Part shown: positions 1-9,908 of the stretch, piece after piece
How the letters are laid out: each line of letters opens with the position of its first letter
Numbering within the stretch: position 1 is the first letter of the stretch
Translations under genes and position numbers: made by a program
Assembly: GCA_019243475.1 (NCBI GenBank)
Contig: JAFAUE010000507.1
Location: 1 to 35,447, forward strand
DNA from: Acidobacteriota bacterium
GTDB lineage: Bacteria > Acidobacteriota > Terriglobia > Terriglobales > Acidobacteriaceae
DNA length: 35,447 nucleotides
Direction of reading: 5' to 3'
The notes under the pieces: generated by a model
Seen by the model: only the letters and a program-made list of their open reading frames with translations
What the model was told of the DNA's origin: nothing
The model's database searches: none

Positions 1-1344
1 CAAAACGCGTACGAACGTGGCATGGGGCTTATTGCCCGTCACAATCGCATCGAAGCTCTCGCCGATGCGACGCTTTAAAGCGACTGCCGCGATCCGTTTG
101 CTCATATCGCGCTCGACCCTGCGGGCAGCATCCTGCTTCTCGGTGCAGTTTTGCGCGATGCTGCTCAACTCGCTATCAGAGTATGGCGACGTAGCTCCGG
201 CCACCAGGCTCTTCACGAGTCGCTGCGTCACGATGTCGGCAAAGCGTCGGTTCGGCGCGGTGGAGTGAGTGTAGTCCTGCACTGCCAAACCGAAGTGACC
301 GATAGGCGTCTCTCCCGGACGTTCTACGACGTATTCGCCGGGCCCCATCAATTTCACTACCGTGAGAGAGACGTCCGCAAAATGGTCAGGATCGGCAGCT
401 TTGCGTTGAATGAGGAAGTCGTTCAATGCCTTCGCATCCGGCTGTGCCGGTAAATGACCGCCATGCTCTGATGCCAGCTCCACGATCCGATCCCAGCGTT
501 CGGGGGTCTTTACCACCCGGCGAATCGAGGCCATCTTCTTAGATTCAAGCATTCTGGCGACCGATGCGTTGGCCGCAATCATCAGCTCCTCAATCAGATT
601 GCTAGCTCGATTTTTTTCTCGATCAGCGATCCCCACAACCTGATCTCCGGAAAATATCGGCCGTAGTTCGGTGCTCTCGATGTTCAAAGCGCCGTGAGCA
701 AAACGCTGTTCGCGCAGCTTCTGCGCAACTTGATCTTGCAACCTCACCTGGGCCTGCAGATCTGTTGACGACGCAATCTTGTCTGCAGCGGTGGCTCCTT
801 CGAGCCAGCCGCCAACGGCGGAGTATGCCAGTTGTGCCTTGTTGCGAACTACCGCCCGATAGACATCACTGCCTTCGATTTGGCCGGCCGCATTGACCTT
901 GTATTCGGTTACCACCGAAAGTCTGTCCTCGCCCTCAAGAAGAGAAGTGATGCCGGTTGAAAGCGGTTCGGGCAACATTGGAAAGACACGCACTCCGGTA
1001 TAGACAGTTGTGGTCTCCCGTCCTGCATAAACGTCGATCGGTGAGTTCTTCGGAACGAAGGCATCTACATCTGCGATTCCCACCAGAATGCGCACTGTCC
1101 CGTCCGGGAGCTGTTCGGCAACCTCGATCTGGTCCAGATCGCGAGAATCGTCGTTGTCGATGGAAGACCAAAGCAGGTTGCGCAGATCGCGAATGTTACC
1201 GCCCGGAGTGACTACCGGCGGATGTTGCTGAATTGTGGAGACTTGTTTCTGGACTTCCGTGGGAAAACGAGGATCAAAACCGCGCCCGCGCATTACCTGT
1301 TCGGCTACTGCGCGAAGATCTATGTCAGACGAAGAATGGCTCAT
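1..1344 (-). CDS. RNB-domain ribonuclease (RNase II/R family), partial, C-terminus beyond left edge
   Basis: Reverse-strand translation from ATG at 1344 is open to the window edge: MSHSSSDIDLRAVAEQVMRGRGFDPRFPTEVQ...LLWSSIDNDDSRDLDQIEVAEQLPDGTVRILVGIADVDAFVP...HFGLAVQDYTHSTAPNRRFADIVTQR. Both RNB catalytic-type motifs (IDNDDSRDLDQ and YTHSTAPNRRFAD) are present. It has no stop in the window, so the ORF track omits it. Confidence 0.93.
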   Translation of the reverse strand, partial: MSHSSSDIDLRAVAEQVMRGRGFDPRFPTEVQKQVSTIQQHPPVVTPGGNIRDLRNLLWSSIDNDDSRDLDQIEVAEQLPDGTVRILVGIADVDAFVPKNSPIDVYAGRETTTVYTGVRVFPMLPEPLSTGITSLLEGEDRLSVVTEYKVNAAGQIEGSDVYRAVVRNKAQLAYSAVGGWLEGATAADKIASSTDLQAQVRLQDQVAQKLREQRFAHGALNIESTELRPIFSGDQVVGIADREKNRASNLIEELMIAANASVARMLESKKMASIRRVVKTPERWDRIVELASEHGGHLPAQPDAKALNDFLIQRKAADPDHFADVSLTVVKLMGPGEYVVERPGETPIGHFGLAVQDYTHSTAPNRRFADIVTQRLVKSLVAGATSPYSDSELSSIAQNCTEKQDAARRVERDMSKRIAAVALKRRIGESFDAIVTGNKPHATFVRVL

Positions 1345-1380
1345 TCAATTGGAAACTATCCTCACTCTTATACATGAGAG

Positions 1381-2736
1381 CTAGTTTGAGTCGCGTGCCA
1401 GAATATCCTCTACTGCAAGTCCGGCATTCAATACCCGAAGATCCTCCATCGCACGGCCGATTAGCATCAGCCCGACTGGAGCTGAGCCAGGCTCATGGCA
1501 CGGGATGGTCAACGCGCAGCCGTCGAGAAAATTCACGACGCTGGGATTACGCAATAGCAGACGGTTTGTGCGGCGGTAAAGCTCCGGACTCTGCTCCAGG
1601 ACCGCGATTTCCGGAGCCACGATGGGGACAGTCGGACAAAGCAGAAACATCCAATCTGAACGACTGGCATTGAAGTTCCGTATGAGTAGCTCTCGCGTGT
1701 TCAGCATGTCGAGATAATCAGCAGCGCTAATCTCTTTGCCGCGAAGAATCCGCTCCCGCACGAGCGGATCATATTGGCTGAACTCCGCACCGAGACGGCG
1801 ATGGAAGGCGTACGCTTCTGGCGCAGAAATTCCGCCGCGCGAGTTGACCTCCGCAATCTGTTCAACTTCGGGCATGACCATGTCGTTCACGTGAGCACCC
1901 GCCATCGAGAGCTTCCGAACCGCGGATTCGAATGCTCGGGCGATTTCTGCTTGGAGATCATCAAGAAAATAGTTGCGTGGGATTGCCAAGCTAAGGGAAC
2001 GGAGTTCTACCGGCTTCGGCTGATACCTCTCCCCGGCAAGCACCGCATCGACTGCCGCGCAACAGGACACGGTGCGCGCAATAGGTCCAACCGAATCGAG
2101 TGTCGGCGATAACGGAAACACTCCGTCGCGCGGAATACGCCGCTGGGTGGGTTTGAATCCCACCAGTCCGCACAGTGCAGCGGGGATGCGCACCGAACCG
2201 CCGGTATCGGTTCCAATGGCTGCCATGGCGATGCCATCGGCTACGCTCACGGGAGCGCCGGAGGATGATCCGCCGGGAATACGCCGGCGAGAGCGGTCGT
2301 ATGGGTTGGCGGGCGTGCCGAAATGCGGATTCATGCCCACGCCGGTGAAGGCGAACTCGCTCATATTGGTCTTTCCGACGATTACGGCACCCGCTCCCTT
2401 CAGTCGAGCGACTACTTCGGCATCCGCGGGTGCTGGTGGTTGGGTCTGGAGGACACTCGAACCCGCCGTCGTCACCTCCCCTGCGACATCGAAGAGATCC
2501 TTGATGGAGATAGGCAGACCATCGATGGGCGAGCATTGCGCCCCTGATTTTCGACGAGCATCTGCTTCTTTGGCGGCGGACAGGGCCTGACTGGCATACA
2601 CGCGAGTGAACGTCCTGCTGCCTTCCCCTGCAGGATCGGACAGCCGGCCCAGAGCAGATTGCGCGAGGGCAAGGCTTGAGGTTTCTTTCCGCTGCAATTG
2701 CTGGTTCGCAATGTGAATCGACTCAGTCATTCGCAT
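1381..2736 (-). CDS. amidase signature family protein (GatA-like)
   Basis: 451 aa; amidase signature with the Lys/Ser/Ser context: GLPISIKDLFDVAGEVTTAGSS, GGSSSGAPVSVADGIAMAAIGTDTGGSVRIPAALCGLVGFKPT. Confidence 0.93.
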   Translation of the reverse strand: MRMTESIHIANQQLQRKETSSLALAQSALGRLSDPAGEGSRTFTRVYASQALSAAKEADARRKSGAQCSPIDGLPISIKDLFDVAGEVTTAGSSVLQTQPPAPADAEVVARLKGAGAVIVGKTNMSEFAFTGVGMNPHFGTPANPYDRSRRRIPGGSSSGAPVSVADGIAMAAIGTDTGGSVRIPAALCGLVGFKPTQRRIPRDGVFPLSPTLDSVGPIARTVSCCAAVDAVLAGERYQPKPVELRSLSLAIPRNYFLDDLQAEIARAFESAVRKLSMAGAHVNDMVMPEVEQIAEVNSRGGISAPEAYAFHRRLGAEFSQYDPLVRERILRGKEISAADYLDMLNTRELLIRNFNASRSDWMFLLCPTVPIVAPEIAVLEQSPELYRRTNRLLLRNPSVVNFLDGCALTIPCHEPGSAPVGLMLIGRAMEDLRVLNAGLAVEDILARDSN

Positions 2737-2852
2737 GCCACAAAAGCTTGGACCTTAACGTATTGAGCTCACGCTCGTCCTCAAAATTCGCTTTCGATTT
2801 TTTCTCCTTCGGTGGATAATGCCGGGCACGATTTCCCCTCTTTGGGTCGAGC

Positions 2853-3872
2853 ATGACGTCAATGCATCGAGTCTCGGTCTCCGCTTGCAGCAACCAGGTT
2901 GACCTCCCCAGAGTGCTTCTTTGTTTTGCGATAGCTGCAGCTCTCTGTTCCGTTTCTGCAGTTGCGCAATCAGGCGATGATGTTCATATTGTCCCGCATG
3001 AGCGGCCAATGCAGACTTCTGTGCCGGGAAGCATGCGCATCAACGTCGACATGGTACTCGTGCCGGTCACTGTTACTGACGTCAAGAATCATCCAGTCGT
3101 GGATCTTTCCAGACAAAATTTCCGGGTATTCGAAGGCGATCGCGAAGAGCAAATTCAATATTTCAACACCGAAGATGCGCCGCTCTCGGTGGGAATTCTC
3201 ATCGACCTGAGCAGCAGCATGGCGAACAAGATCGATGCGGTGCGGCTGGCGGCCGACGAGTTCTTCCGCAATGCTAATCCGCAGGATGACTATTTCGTCA
3301 TCACGTTTGCCGATAAACCTAAACTCCTGGCGAACACGACGCAATCGCCGGAAGCGATCCATGCAGCATTGGCATCGGCGGTTCCAAAAGGGAACACCGC
3401 GTTAGCGGATGCCATCTATATGGGCCTGGCCAAGCTGCGGAATGCGAAGTATGCGCGCAAGGCGCTGCTCGTGATTTCCGATGGCGGAGACAACAATAGC
3501 CGCCATAGCCTGCGGCAAATCAAGAAAATCGCCCGTGAATCTGACGCGCAAATCTACGCCATCGACGTATGCGACGCTCCCGCACTGCTGTTCACGGAAA
3601 AACTTGAAGAACGCTTTGGGCGGCAGTGGCTGAGTGAGATCACGCAATCGACCGGCGGCCGCACCATAGCCCTCGACAACCCGGCAGGCATTCCCGAGGC
3701 CGCCGCCCGTGCCAGCCTCGAACTCCGCAATCAATACATCCTCGGATATCGCCCAGTGATTATCAGCAGAGAACACAAGTGGCGAAAGATCAAGGTCAAA
3801 GTCTCGCGCTCGGCTGAGTTTTTGCCTCTGCAGGTTTATTACCGCAGTGGTTACGTGCCGCGGAACGATTGA
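2853..3872 (+). CDS. VWA domain-containing secreted protein (VWFA-related type)
   Basis: 339 aa; N-terminal signal-like segment, then MIDAS-like motif ILIDLSSSMANKIDAVRLAADEF and VISDGGDNNSRHS. Confidence 0.88.
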   Translation: MTSMHRVSVSACSNQVDLPRVLLCFAIAAALCSVSAVAQSGDDVHIVPHERPMQTSVPGSMRINVDMVLVPVTVTDVKNHPVVDLSRQNFRVFEGDREEQIQYFNTEDAPLSVGILIDLSSSMANKIDAVRLAADEFFRNANPQDDYFVITFADKPKLLANTTQSPEAIHAALASAVPKGNTALADAIYMGLAKLRNAKYARKALLVISDGGDNNSRHSLRQIKKIARESDAQIYAIDVCDAPALLFTEKLEERFGRQWLSEITQSTGGRTIALDNPAGIPEAAARASLELRNQYILGYRPVIISREHKWRKIKVKVSRSAEFLPLQVYYRSGYVPRND

Positions 3873-4025
3873 TCGCCCTCTCTGCCGAGGCCCCCGTCGG
3901 GCTCGAAACCGTTTGCGCGCAACGTAATAACTCTCGCCCCAATGATTTTGTTTTTCCTGTTTGCTGCGTAGAATCACTGCAAGCTTTATTTCAAACCACG
4001 CCCGCGATGTTGGAATCAATTCCCG

Positions 4026-5369
4026 ATGGCAGCCGACGAGATCATCATTCAAGCGCAGCAGGTGCAGAAGTCGTATCCGCAGCCGCACGGCGATCCCATT
4101 CTCGTGATTGCTCCTACCGATCTGTCGATAAACGCGGGTGAGATCGTCGCTCTCCTCGGACCTTCAGGCTCAGGAAAATCCACTTTGTTAAGGATGCTTA
4201 CTGGCCTCTCCAAGCCTTCTGCCGGGCGTGTTGTTTGGCACGGTGAGCCGCTGGGGAATGTGCAGCCCAATGTAGCAATTGTTTTCCAGAGCTTCGCTCT
4301 TTTTCCATGGCTTAGCGTCCTCGAGAACGTGGAGGTCCCGCTGAAAGCCCGGGGTGTGCCGCCGATTCCTCGCCGGAAACGGGCATTGAAGATTCTCGAC
4401 ACCGTAGGTCTCGATGGCTTCGAGGCCGCTTACCCAAAGGAGCTTTCGGGAGGTATGAAGCAGCGCGTTGGCTTCGCGCGAGCCTTGGTGATTGAACCTG
4501 AGGTGTTGTTCATGGACGAACCCTTTTCCGCCCTCGATGTGCTTACAGCAGAAAACCTGCGCAGCGAACTCCTGGAACTTTGGGACAAGCGCGAAATCCC
4601 GACCCGCTCGATCTTCATCGTCACGCACAACATCGAGGAGGCAGTGCTGCTGGCAGATCGCGTAATCGTCCTCGGACGCAATCCAGCGCGTATCCGGACC
4701 GACTTTCACGTGCAGCTCTCCCGGCCTCGGGATCGAAAAGACACTATGTGCAGCAACTATATCGACTACATCTACACAGTGCTCACGCAACCGGAGGCGG
4801 CGCCGACAGTTCCTGGGACAGAACGACAGCCCGAAGTTCGCGGGGCGAAGACGATGTACGAGATGCTGCCGCATGTTCGTCCGGGCGGCATTGCGGGTTT
4901 CCTGGAAATGCTGGACGATCGCGGCGGCCGCGAGGATCTCCATCGTCTGGCGAAAGACTTGAGTTTTGAACTCGATGATCTTCTGCCCCTCACGGACGCT
5001 TCCGTGATGCTTGGTTTTCTGACAATTGAAAACGGCGACGCCCAGATCACTCCAGCAGGCAAGGCTTTTGCCCACGCCGACATCGATCAGCAGAAACAAT
5101 TCTTTCGTGAGGCAGTGATGGAGCGCTTGTTGCTTTTCCGGCAGATTCGACGCGTGCTCGAGAGCAAGTCCGATCATGCAGTACACGAGGAGTTCTTCCA
5201 TGACCTGCTGGACGAGCAGTTCAGCGAGGACGAGACTCTGAAGCAAATGCAGACCGCGATTACCTGGGGGCGATATGCCGAAATGTTTGAATACGACGCA
5301 AATACTCACCGGTTGATGCTTGCGGACGAACCGATCCGCACTTCACCATTGGAACGTGTGCAGCAGTGA
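4026..5369 (+). CDS. ABC transporter ATP-binding protein, nitrate/sulfonate/taurine-type, with C-terminal AAA-associated extension
   Basis: 447 aa; Walker A GPSGSGKST, signature LSGGMKQRVGFARAL, Walker B VLFMDEPFSALD, H-loop VTHNIEEA. About 180 extra C-terminal residues resemble the AAA-associated extension of this transporter family. Confidence 0.92.
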   Translation: MAADEIIIQAQQVQKSYPQPHGDPILVIAPTDLSINAGEIVALLGPSGSGKSTLLRMLTGLSKPSAGRVVWHGEPLGNVQPNVAIVFQSFALFPWLSVLENVEVPLKARGVPPIPRRKRALKILDTVGLDGFEAAYPKELSGGMKQRVGFARALVIEPEVLFMDEPFSALDVLTAENLRSELLELWDKREIPTRSIFIVTHNIEEAVLLADRVIVLGRNPARIRTDFHVQLSRPRDRKDTMCSNYIDYIYTVLTQPEAAPTVPGTERQPEVRGAKTMYEMLPHVRPGGIAGFLEMLDDRGGREDLHRLAKDLSFELDDLLPLTDASVMLGFLTIENGDAQITPAGKAFAHADIDQQKQFFREAVMERLLLFRQIRRVLESKSDHAVHEEFFHDLLDEQFSEDETLKQMQTAITWGRYAEMFEYDANTHRLMLADEPIRTSPLERVQQ

Positions 5370-7102
5370 TCAGCGTGCGAACGTTTGCACGTTCAGTAGT
5401 TCGCCAGCCCAGTTGGACAATTGCTACAGATATCTGTGTTTTGCTGTTTGGCCTGGCATGCTTCTATGGCGTCGTTCTTATCGCCCGCTACTGGTCGGGT
5501 GGAGCAATTCCCGTTTCGGAAATCAACCGATCGCCTCGCGCTCTACCGATGTATGCTTTTTATTCACTCGCGCGCGTCCTTATCGCCTACTTTTTGAGCC
5601 TGGTATTCGCCCTGGGCTATGGATGGTGGGCGGCACATTATCGACGCCTCGAGGCGCCCATGCTGGCCATTCTGGACGTGCTGCAATCGATTCCCGTCTT
5701 GAGTTTTCTGCCCGCGGTAATGCTGGCCTTGGTGGCTTTGATACCCACAAAACAGCTGGGGCTGGAGCTTGGGGCCATAGTTTTGATCTTTACCGGGCAA
5801 GTGTGGAATATGGCCTTCAGCTTCTATTCGTCGCTGCGCAGCATACCCCGTGAGCTGCATGAGGCCACAGAGATATACGGCTTGAGCAAATTGCAGCGTT
5901 TTTTCACGCTGGAGTTGCCATACGGCGCGATTGGTTTAGTTTGGAATTCCATGGTTTCTGTCGCCAGCGCATGGTTTGTCCTGATGGTTTGTGAGATGTT
6001 CGTGCTGGGCAAGCGTGATTTCCGTCTGCCAGGGCTTGGCTCCTACCTGCAGACTGCATCCAGCGCCGGCGACACGGTTTCGATCCTGTGGGGGCTAACG
6101 GCGATGGTGGGGGTGATCGTCTTGCTCGATCAACTCCTCTGGCGGCCAGTGATCGCATGGTCCGACAAGTTCAAGTTTGAACAGGTCGAGAGCGCGTCCG
6201 TTCCGCGTTCGCCCATCCTTGAGGCGCTGCGGCGTTCGCAGACAATGAAGTTGTTGGACCGAAAGTTTGTTTCTCCTATTTCGGAAGGCTTGACGCTACG
6301 CCTTGCGCGCCGCCACGGACTTCCACAACGAGCGTCATCCGGCAACAGAGTCCTGAACTATGTCATGGTCGGGGTGGCTGCCCTGGGGATTGCCACGGTA
6401 ACGCTTTATGCCTCTGCGCACGCATTTTCATTGCTGCAGCAGGTGGATAGAAGTAGTTTTGTCCTGACTCTGAAAAGTGCGCTGGCCACGTTCGTGCGCG
6501 TGAACGTGTCTTTGCTCCTGGCGTCGGCATGGACCATACCCGCCGGAGTGGCGATTGGATTTAAACCCAAGCTCGCACGTATTGCACAACCATTGGCACA
6601 GATAGCAGCGTCAGTGCCTGCTACTGCGCTCTTTCCCGTTTTGTTGCTATTGATCGTCAGGTTGGGAGGAGGGCTCGGCGTTGGGTCCATTGTCCTGATG
6701 CTTCTCGGGACGCAGTGGTACATCCTGTTCAATGTGATAGCCGGCACGATGGCGATTCCATCTGACCTGCGCGAAGTAGCAAGTGTCTTCGGGCTCCCGA
6801 GTACGGAGCGTTGGAAGACGGTTATTCTCCCCGCAATTTTTCCCTATCTGATAACTGGATTAGTCACGGCATCAGGCGGGGCGTGGAATGCAAGCATCCT
6901 CGCGGAATATTTTCACCTTAGAGATCAGACGCTCTCAACGCTCGGAATCGGCGCTGAGATCAGCCGTGCCACTGATGACGGCAACTTCCCGCTCCTTCTG
7001 TTCGCAACCATCGTCATGGCGATGATGGTCATTACGGTAAACCGGCTTGTCTGGCGACCTCTTTACCGACTGGCGGAGACGCGTTTTAAACTCGAAGTTT
7101 AG
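5366..7102 (+). CDS. ABC transporter permease with two fused BPD_transp_1-like domains
   Basis: 578 aa from a GTG start overlapping the stop of the ATPase gene. Two permease halves carry EAA-loop-like segments (PRELHEATEIYGLSKLQRFFTLELP and PSDLREVASVFGLPSTERWKTVILP). Confidence 0.92.
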   Translation: MISVRTFARSVVRQPSWTIATDICVLLFGLACFYGVVLIARYWSGGAIPVSEINRSPRALPMYAFYSLARVLIAYFLSLVFALGYGWWAAHYRRLEAPMLAILDVLQSIPVLSFLPAVMLALVALIPTKQLGLELGAIVLIFTGQVWNMAFSFYSSLRSIPRELHEATEIYGLSKLQRFFTLELPYGAIGLVWNSMVSVASAWFVLMVCEMFVLGKRDFRLPGLGSYLQTASSAGDTVSILWGLTAMVGVIVLLDQLLWRPVIAWSDKFKFEQVESASVPRSPILEALRRSQTMKLLDRKFVSPISEGLTLRLARRHGLPQRASSGNRVLNYVMVGVAALGIATVTLYASAHAFSLLQQVDRSSFVLTLKSALATFVRVNVSLLLASAWTIPAGVAIGFKPKLARIAQPLAQIAASVPATALFPVLLLLIVRLGGGLGVGSIVLMLLGTQWYILFNVIAGTMAIPSDLREVASVFGLPSTERWKTVILPAIFPYLITGLVTASGGAWNASILAEYFHLRDQTLSTLGIGAEISRATDDGNFPLLLFATIVMAMMVITVNRLVWRPLYRLAETRFKLEV

Positions 7103-7186
7103 GCAAAGGCAGAAGGAAGCGCGGGAAGCAAAATTCGTTCGTAATCGCGCATCTTTATTGTTGTGCAGCGATTCGCGTCTAGTGAC

Positions 7187-7507
7187 TCAGACGCTATCCG
7201 CAATCCATCTCAAGTAATCTGCGTTACCGCCTTCGACGCTGATTTGAATGGCTTCCGGGACGTCATAGGAATGGAGCTCGCGAATGCGGCGGATGAGCGA
7301 TTCCGTTTTAGCAGCCATCGTCTTTGCAAGAAGCAAGAACTCTGCCGTATTCTCCACCTTTCCCTGCCAGCGATACGTGGACTCGATTGGTCCGATGACA
7401 TTTACGCAGGCTGCCAATCGCTCTTCGACTAGTGCGCGAGCAATGCTCCCAGCCTCTTCGCGCGAACCGGCAGTACTCAGCACGAGCTTCTCATTTGCCA
7501 TGTCCAT
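7187..7507 (-). CDS. cutA: divalent-cation tolerance protein CutA
   Basis: 106 aa; ARALVEERLAACVNVIGPIESTYRWQGKVENTAEFLLLAKT is diagnostic of CutA. Confidence 0.95.
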   Translation of the reverse strand: MDMANEKLVLSTAGSREEAGSIARALVEERLAACVNVIGPIESTYRWQGKVENTAEFLLLAKTMAAKTESLIRRIRELHSYDVPEAIQISVEGGNADYLRWIADSV

Positions 7508-7656
7508 AGCATCTCCGGCTTGGGTTATTTACCGCAAGGATGTTCCCTTGATTAACAACTTGGTTCGTATGATCGCGAACGAGAAACTTTTCCTTGACGC
7601 TGCTGAAGGAAGGGAAGTTCACTAAGGATTCGATACTAAGCTGAGGTACCCAAGAA

Positions 7657-8040
7657 TTGCGTCCTGAAGAGATTATCCACAGGCTTCAACCAACCATTGA
7701 AGTCATCACGGATCGCTTTTTCCAGTGGAGGCGGCGCGCCGCTACCGCCGGACTTTGCTTGCTGGCAGGATGGGTCGGGTATCACGTGGTTTTTGGAGCG
7801 AACGGCACGATGGTGTATTCCCAGAAAATTGCAGAACACCGAAGCTTAAACAAAGAAATTCTGCAACTGAAAGATGAGAATGGGCGACTTGCACATCAGG
7901 TGGACGCGCTGCGCAATGATCCGAAGGCTATCGAGAAGGAAGCGCGCGAACAGCTTCGGTACGCTCGACCCGGTGAGATAATCTACACTTTGCCGCAATC
8001 GACGGTTGCTTCCGGCACAGTAACGGCGCAGAAGCGCTGA
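7657..8040 (+). CDS. septum formation initiator family protein (FtsB/DivIC-like)
   Basis: 127 aa; single TM segment, then a coiled coil (LNKEILQLKDENGRLAHQVDALRNDPKAIEKEAREQLRYARPGEIIY) typical of FtsB/DivIC. Confidence 0.87.
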   Translation: MRPEEIIHRLQPTIEVITDRFFQWRRRAATAGLCLLAGWVGYHVVFGANGTMVYSQKIAEHRSLNKEILQLKDENGRLAHQVDALRNDPKAIEKEAREQLRYARPGEIIYTLPQSTVASGTVTAQKR

Positions 8041-8059
8041 GCTGTTCTATCATTCTTCA

Positions 8060-8260
8060 GTGCAAGAAAAGGACAACATCATCTGTCTTCTGCAAGGCAC
8101 CGTTTCAGGAACCTGGATGTGCTCGATTTGCGCTGAGGAATTTCACGTGTCCCCGATTGGGCCGCTGAAATCGGTTACGGTATTCTCCGAGCACGTCAAG
8201 GTAAAGCATCCAGAGTCAAAGCTGGCGAGACCGATGTTTCGCACGCGCGAAGCCCAATAA
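8060..8260 (+). CDS. small putative zinc-finger protein (C2H2-like)
   Basis: 66 aa, GTG start; CSIC...SEHVKVKHPES gives C-x2-C and H-x4-H spacing. It lies between the ftsB-like and pfk genes on the same strand. Confidence 0.55.
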   Translation: MQEKDNIICLLQGTVSGTWMCSICAEEFHVSPIGPLKSVTVFSEHVKVKHPESKLARPMFRTREAQ

Positions 8261-8288
8261 GGCATCCACATTCACTTGGAGAGCTTGA

Positions 8289-9344
8289 ATGAAGATTGGC
8301 ATCCTCACGGGAGGAGGTGACTGCCCCGGTCTAAACGCCGTGATCCGCGCGGTCGTTCGCAAGGGCATTTTTCATCATCAGGATGAGTTCGTCGGGTTTC
8401 TCGAGGGCTGGCGTGGCGTGATGGAAGACCAAACCATCCGGCTGACCCTCGATAGCATCGCCGGAATACTGCCTCGCGGCGGAACCATTCTGCGTACTTC
8501 GCGCACCAATCCTGCCAAGAAAGAGGGCGGCATGACGCAGTGTCTGGAGACGCTAAAGCGCCAAGCTGTCGAGGCTCTAGTAGTTCTTGGAGGCGACGAT
8601 ACTCAGTCCGTCACTTACAGGCTCCACGAGATGGGGTTCAAGGTTGTGGGTGTTCCCAAAACTATTGACAACGACCTGAGCGGTACCGACTTCTGTTTTG
8701 GCTTCGATACCGCAGTCAACATTGCTACAGAAGCCATCGATCGCGTGCATACGACCGCGGAGGCACACAATCGCGTGATCGTCGTGGAAGTCATGGGACG
8801 GGACTCCGGCTGGATCGCGATCTACAGCGGCATCGCCGGAGGAGCAGATGTCATTCTCATTCCTGAGCGACCGTTTGACCTCAATGACGTGGCTGAGACT
8901 ATTCGTCACCGGCACGCGCGAGGCCGCTATTTCAGTGTTGTAGTAATTGCAGAAGGGGCGCGTCTTGCCGCCGGCATTGACGAACAGATCGTTGCTGAGA
9001 AAGGAAAGAAGGACGAGTTTGGTCACGTCCGGCTCGGGGGAATTGGCACCATCATCGCTCAGGAATTAGAGAAGCGAACGGGCTTTGAGACCCGGGCAGT
9101 AGTTCTCGGCCACATTCAGCGAGGAGGTTCGCCTACTGCTTTTGATCGGATGCTGGCGACGCGGTACGGCATCGGCGCAATTGATGCTGTCCATCGTTCA
9201 GATTTTGGAAAGATGGTTGCACTCCGGGGAACGAACATCGTCACCATTCCCCTAAAGGAGGCTCTGTCGCGGACAAGAACAGTTGGTCAAGACTTAATAG
9301 ATGTTGCCAACGGGTTGAGGGAAAACGCGAATAGACCGTTGTAA
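8289..9344 (+). CDS. 6-phosphofructokinase, predicted pyrophosphate-dependent type
   Basis: 351 aa; MKIGILTGGGDCPGLNAVIRA, VLGGDDTQSVTYRL, VGVPKTIDNDLSGTDFCFGFDTA, VVEVMGRDSGWIA, GHIQRGGSPTAFDR. Confidence 0.97.
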   Translation: MKIGILTGGGDCPGLNAVIRAVVRKGIFHHQDEFVGFLEGWRGVMEDQTIRLTLDSIAGILPRGGTILRTSRTNPAKKEGGMTQCLETLKRQAVEALVVLGGDDTQSVTYRLHEMGFKVVGVPKTIDNDLSGTDFCFGFDTAVNIATEAIDRVHTTAEAHNRVIVVEVMGRDSGWIAIYSGIAGGADVILIPERPFDLNDVAETIRHRHARGRYFSVVVIAEGARLAAGIDEQIVAEKGKKDEFGHVRLGGIGTIIAQELEKRTGFETRAVVLGHIQRGGSPTAFDRMLATRYGIGAIDAVHRSDFGKMVALRGTNIVTIPLKEALSRTRTVGQDLIDVANGLRENANRPL

Positions 9345-9492
9345 ATAGCAGGTAATAAATGGTTTATTGCTCTACTTTTCGCTGGAACGGCGACACTGTT
9401 TTCGGGTACTCTGGTTACCAAAGTAACTCCTGAGTCCGCTGCAAAGTACCTCCAAACCCCCCTGCGCGAACCCAGCCAAACGAGGCTGCGTC

Positions 9493-9867
9493 ATGTGTGG
9501 GATCAGCAAAAGCTATGTGCGCTTCTTCCCGGTAGCGGTGTGGGCGACTTTCTTGATGTGTAATGTATGCCCACTCAACGCGCAGGAGAAGAATAGCTCC
9601 GGGCGACTACAAGTCGAAGTCAACGTTGTTTCAACAGTTCAAGCGAACTCAGTTTTTTTCGTGAACTCGATAGTATCTAGTGCGCCTGATGGCGCGGGGC
9701 AAGCCGGTTCCTCCAGTGTGTTTGGTTCCTCGCGCATAGTGAAACGGATGCGTGAGCAAAATGCCGGGCTGAGTTCGCGGGAAAACCGAATGGAACTTAG
9801 CAACACGATCGATTCACCAAAGCAGCCGCCAGCGGTCATTGCAACCATCACGGTGATAGAAGAATAG
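9493..9867 (+). CDS. hypothetical secreted protein
   Basis: 124 aa with a plausible N-terminal signal peptide (FFPVAVWATFLMCNVCPLNAQ); no recognised domain. Confidence 0.5.
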   Translation: MCGISKSYVRFFPVAVWATFLMCNVCPLNAQEKNSSGRLQVEVNVVSTVQANSVFFVNSIVSSAPDGAGQAGSSSVFGSSRIVKRMREQNAGLSSRENRMELSNTIDSPKQPPAVIATITVIEE

Positions 9868-9908
9868 AGCTTGCCGGCCGCCCTGCTTCGCATTTGAAAA
9901 GCGGTCTC

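Noticed and set aside
2148-2164. tRNA T-arm-like string gggtttgaatcccacc
   Set aside because: It lies inside the amidase CDS and encodes part of the conserved GLVGFKPT motif; no acceptor or anticodon arms are present around it.
3402-4088. 228-aa minus-strand ORF
   Set aside because: Mostly antisense to the VWA protein gene, Arg/Leu-rich shadow composition, no domain.
4188-5309. 373-aa minus-strand ORF
   Set aside because: Fully antisense to the ABC ATPase gene, which has clear Walker/signature motifs; the antisense product has no recognisable domain.
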